Source of the DNA: Bacteroidota bacterium
GTDB lineage: Bacteria > Bacteroidota > Bacteroidia > Chitinophagales > BACL12
Direction of reading: 5' to 3'
DNA: 64,000 nucleotides
Assembly: GCA_016718035.1 (NCBI GenBank)
Contig: JADKEK010000001.1
Location: 620,001-684,000 of the forward strand
The position numbers and the translations under genes are program-made. This document shows, piece by piece, positions 63,678 through 64,000 of this stretch. The notes under the pieces were generated by a model. The model made no database searches. It saw only the letters and a list, made by a program, of their open reading frames with translations, and was not told the DNA's origin. Numbering within the stretch: the first letter of the stretch is position 1; every line of letters starts with the position of its first letter.

Positions 63678-64000
63678 ATTTTTTATTATAAAAATATATA
63701 TAAATTTTGGCACATAGTTATCATTTACAATTCTTTAGGAAAAATAAAGATGAGCTAATATTTAATTGTTTGAATTAAATAATTGGTGTTGTAGTTTTAA
63801 GCTGCCATCGTAAACCCTTTACAAATAAACATCCTCTTTAACCTTTAAAACTACTTCCATTCATTTCTTTCTTTGTATTTTTCTCTGTGCTTTTCTCCGC
63901 GCTTCTCTGTGGTTTCGGCTGTTCACCACACTTACTATTTACCGTTATTTCACAATTAAATCCAACTACCATCAGCCTATTTTTAAATTAATTTAATAAG
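63678..64000. repeat. Gap at the window end with a dispersed repeat copy
   Basis: No gene is supported. 63860-63924 holds an inverted copy of the AACAGCCGAAACCAC... repeat found at 48659 and 48830, followed by pyrimidine-rich TTTCTCTGTG-type units on the plus strand. The rest is unremarkable AT-rich sequence. Confidence 0.6.

Noticed and set aside
1..64000. tRNA or rRNA genes
   Set aside because: I looked for T-loop and anticodon-stem patterns and saw none; a tRNA scan would settle it.

Overview
The window comes from an AT-rich Bacteroidota chromosome, most likely an environmental Chitinophagales/Saprospirales-type lineage; I cannot fix the genus. The evidence is many secreted proteins ending in type IX secretion (T9SS) type A or type B C-terminal domains, a PorT-family protein next to ubiE, Bacteroidota-type promoters (TAnnTTTG, sometimes with TTTG about 20 bp upstream), little use of Shine-Dalgarno sites, type B L31, and menaquinone methylation. 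I saw no rRNA, tRNA, CRISPR array, transposase or prophage.

Layout. 1-4.1 kb: end of an ABC permease, heptose kinase, aspartate-type aminotransferase and aldehyde dehydrogenase. 4.1-14.6 kb: exported proteins (T9SS type A and B, LVIVD lipoprotein, metallophosphoesterase) with small soluble proteins and a membrane-bound LuxR-type regulator. 14.7-19.5 kb: Nudix hydrolase, polyprenyl synthetase, a hybrid histidine kinase split by a frameshift, a membrane-tethered receiver protein and a TrmH-family methyltransferase. 19.7-27.5 kb: a 1491-residue exported protein, then prmA-tpiA-GlmU-like-rpmE2. 27.6-32.4 kb: YkuK-type protein, an 850-bp non-coding repeat field, engB divergent from ubiE-porT, and a DEAD-box helicase. 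33.1-42.5 kb: accessory region with two T9SS proteins and a broken RHS polymorphic-toxin-like gene with a TPR lipoprotein, lying between two 243-bp direct repeats that encode a T9SS sorting domain. 42.7-53 kb: DPP IV, dinB, M14 peptidase, deoxynucleoside kinase, folK and sppA, with repeat-rich gaps. 53.1-63.7 kb: a plug-only TonB-receptor-like protein, a beta-propeller T9SS protein, pyrR-pyrB, a delta-60 T9SS protein, a frameshifted thioredoxin-like T9SS protein, a vanadium haloperoxidase-like lipoprotein and an AhpD-like protein.

How it fits together. Most genes are housekeeping singletons or short operons (pyrR-pyrB; tpiA-prmA; aminotransferase-rfaE1; kinase-receiver; ubiE-porT). The accessory character lies in the T9SS cargo and the RHS locus. 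The gaps are rich in non-coding repeats: a 200-bp tandem duplication, a roughly 140-bp array with inverted copies, and a scattered set of short palindromes that mostly share a 4-nt centre, several of which appear to interrupt other repeats.

Three loci look frameshifted (histidine kinase near 16771, RHS tip near 39250 and 39320, thioredoxin-like gene near 60493). Sequence alone cannot separate real decay from assembly error.
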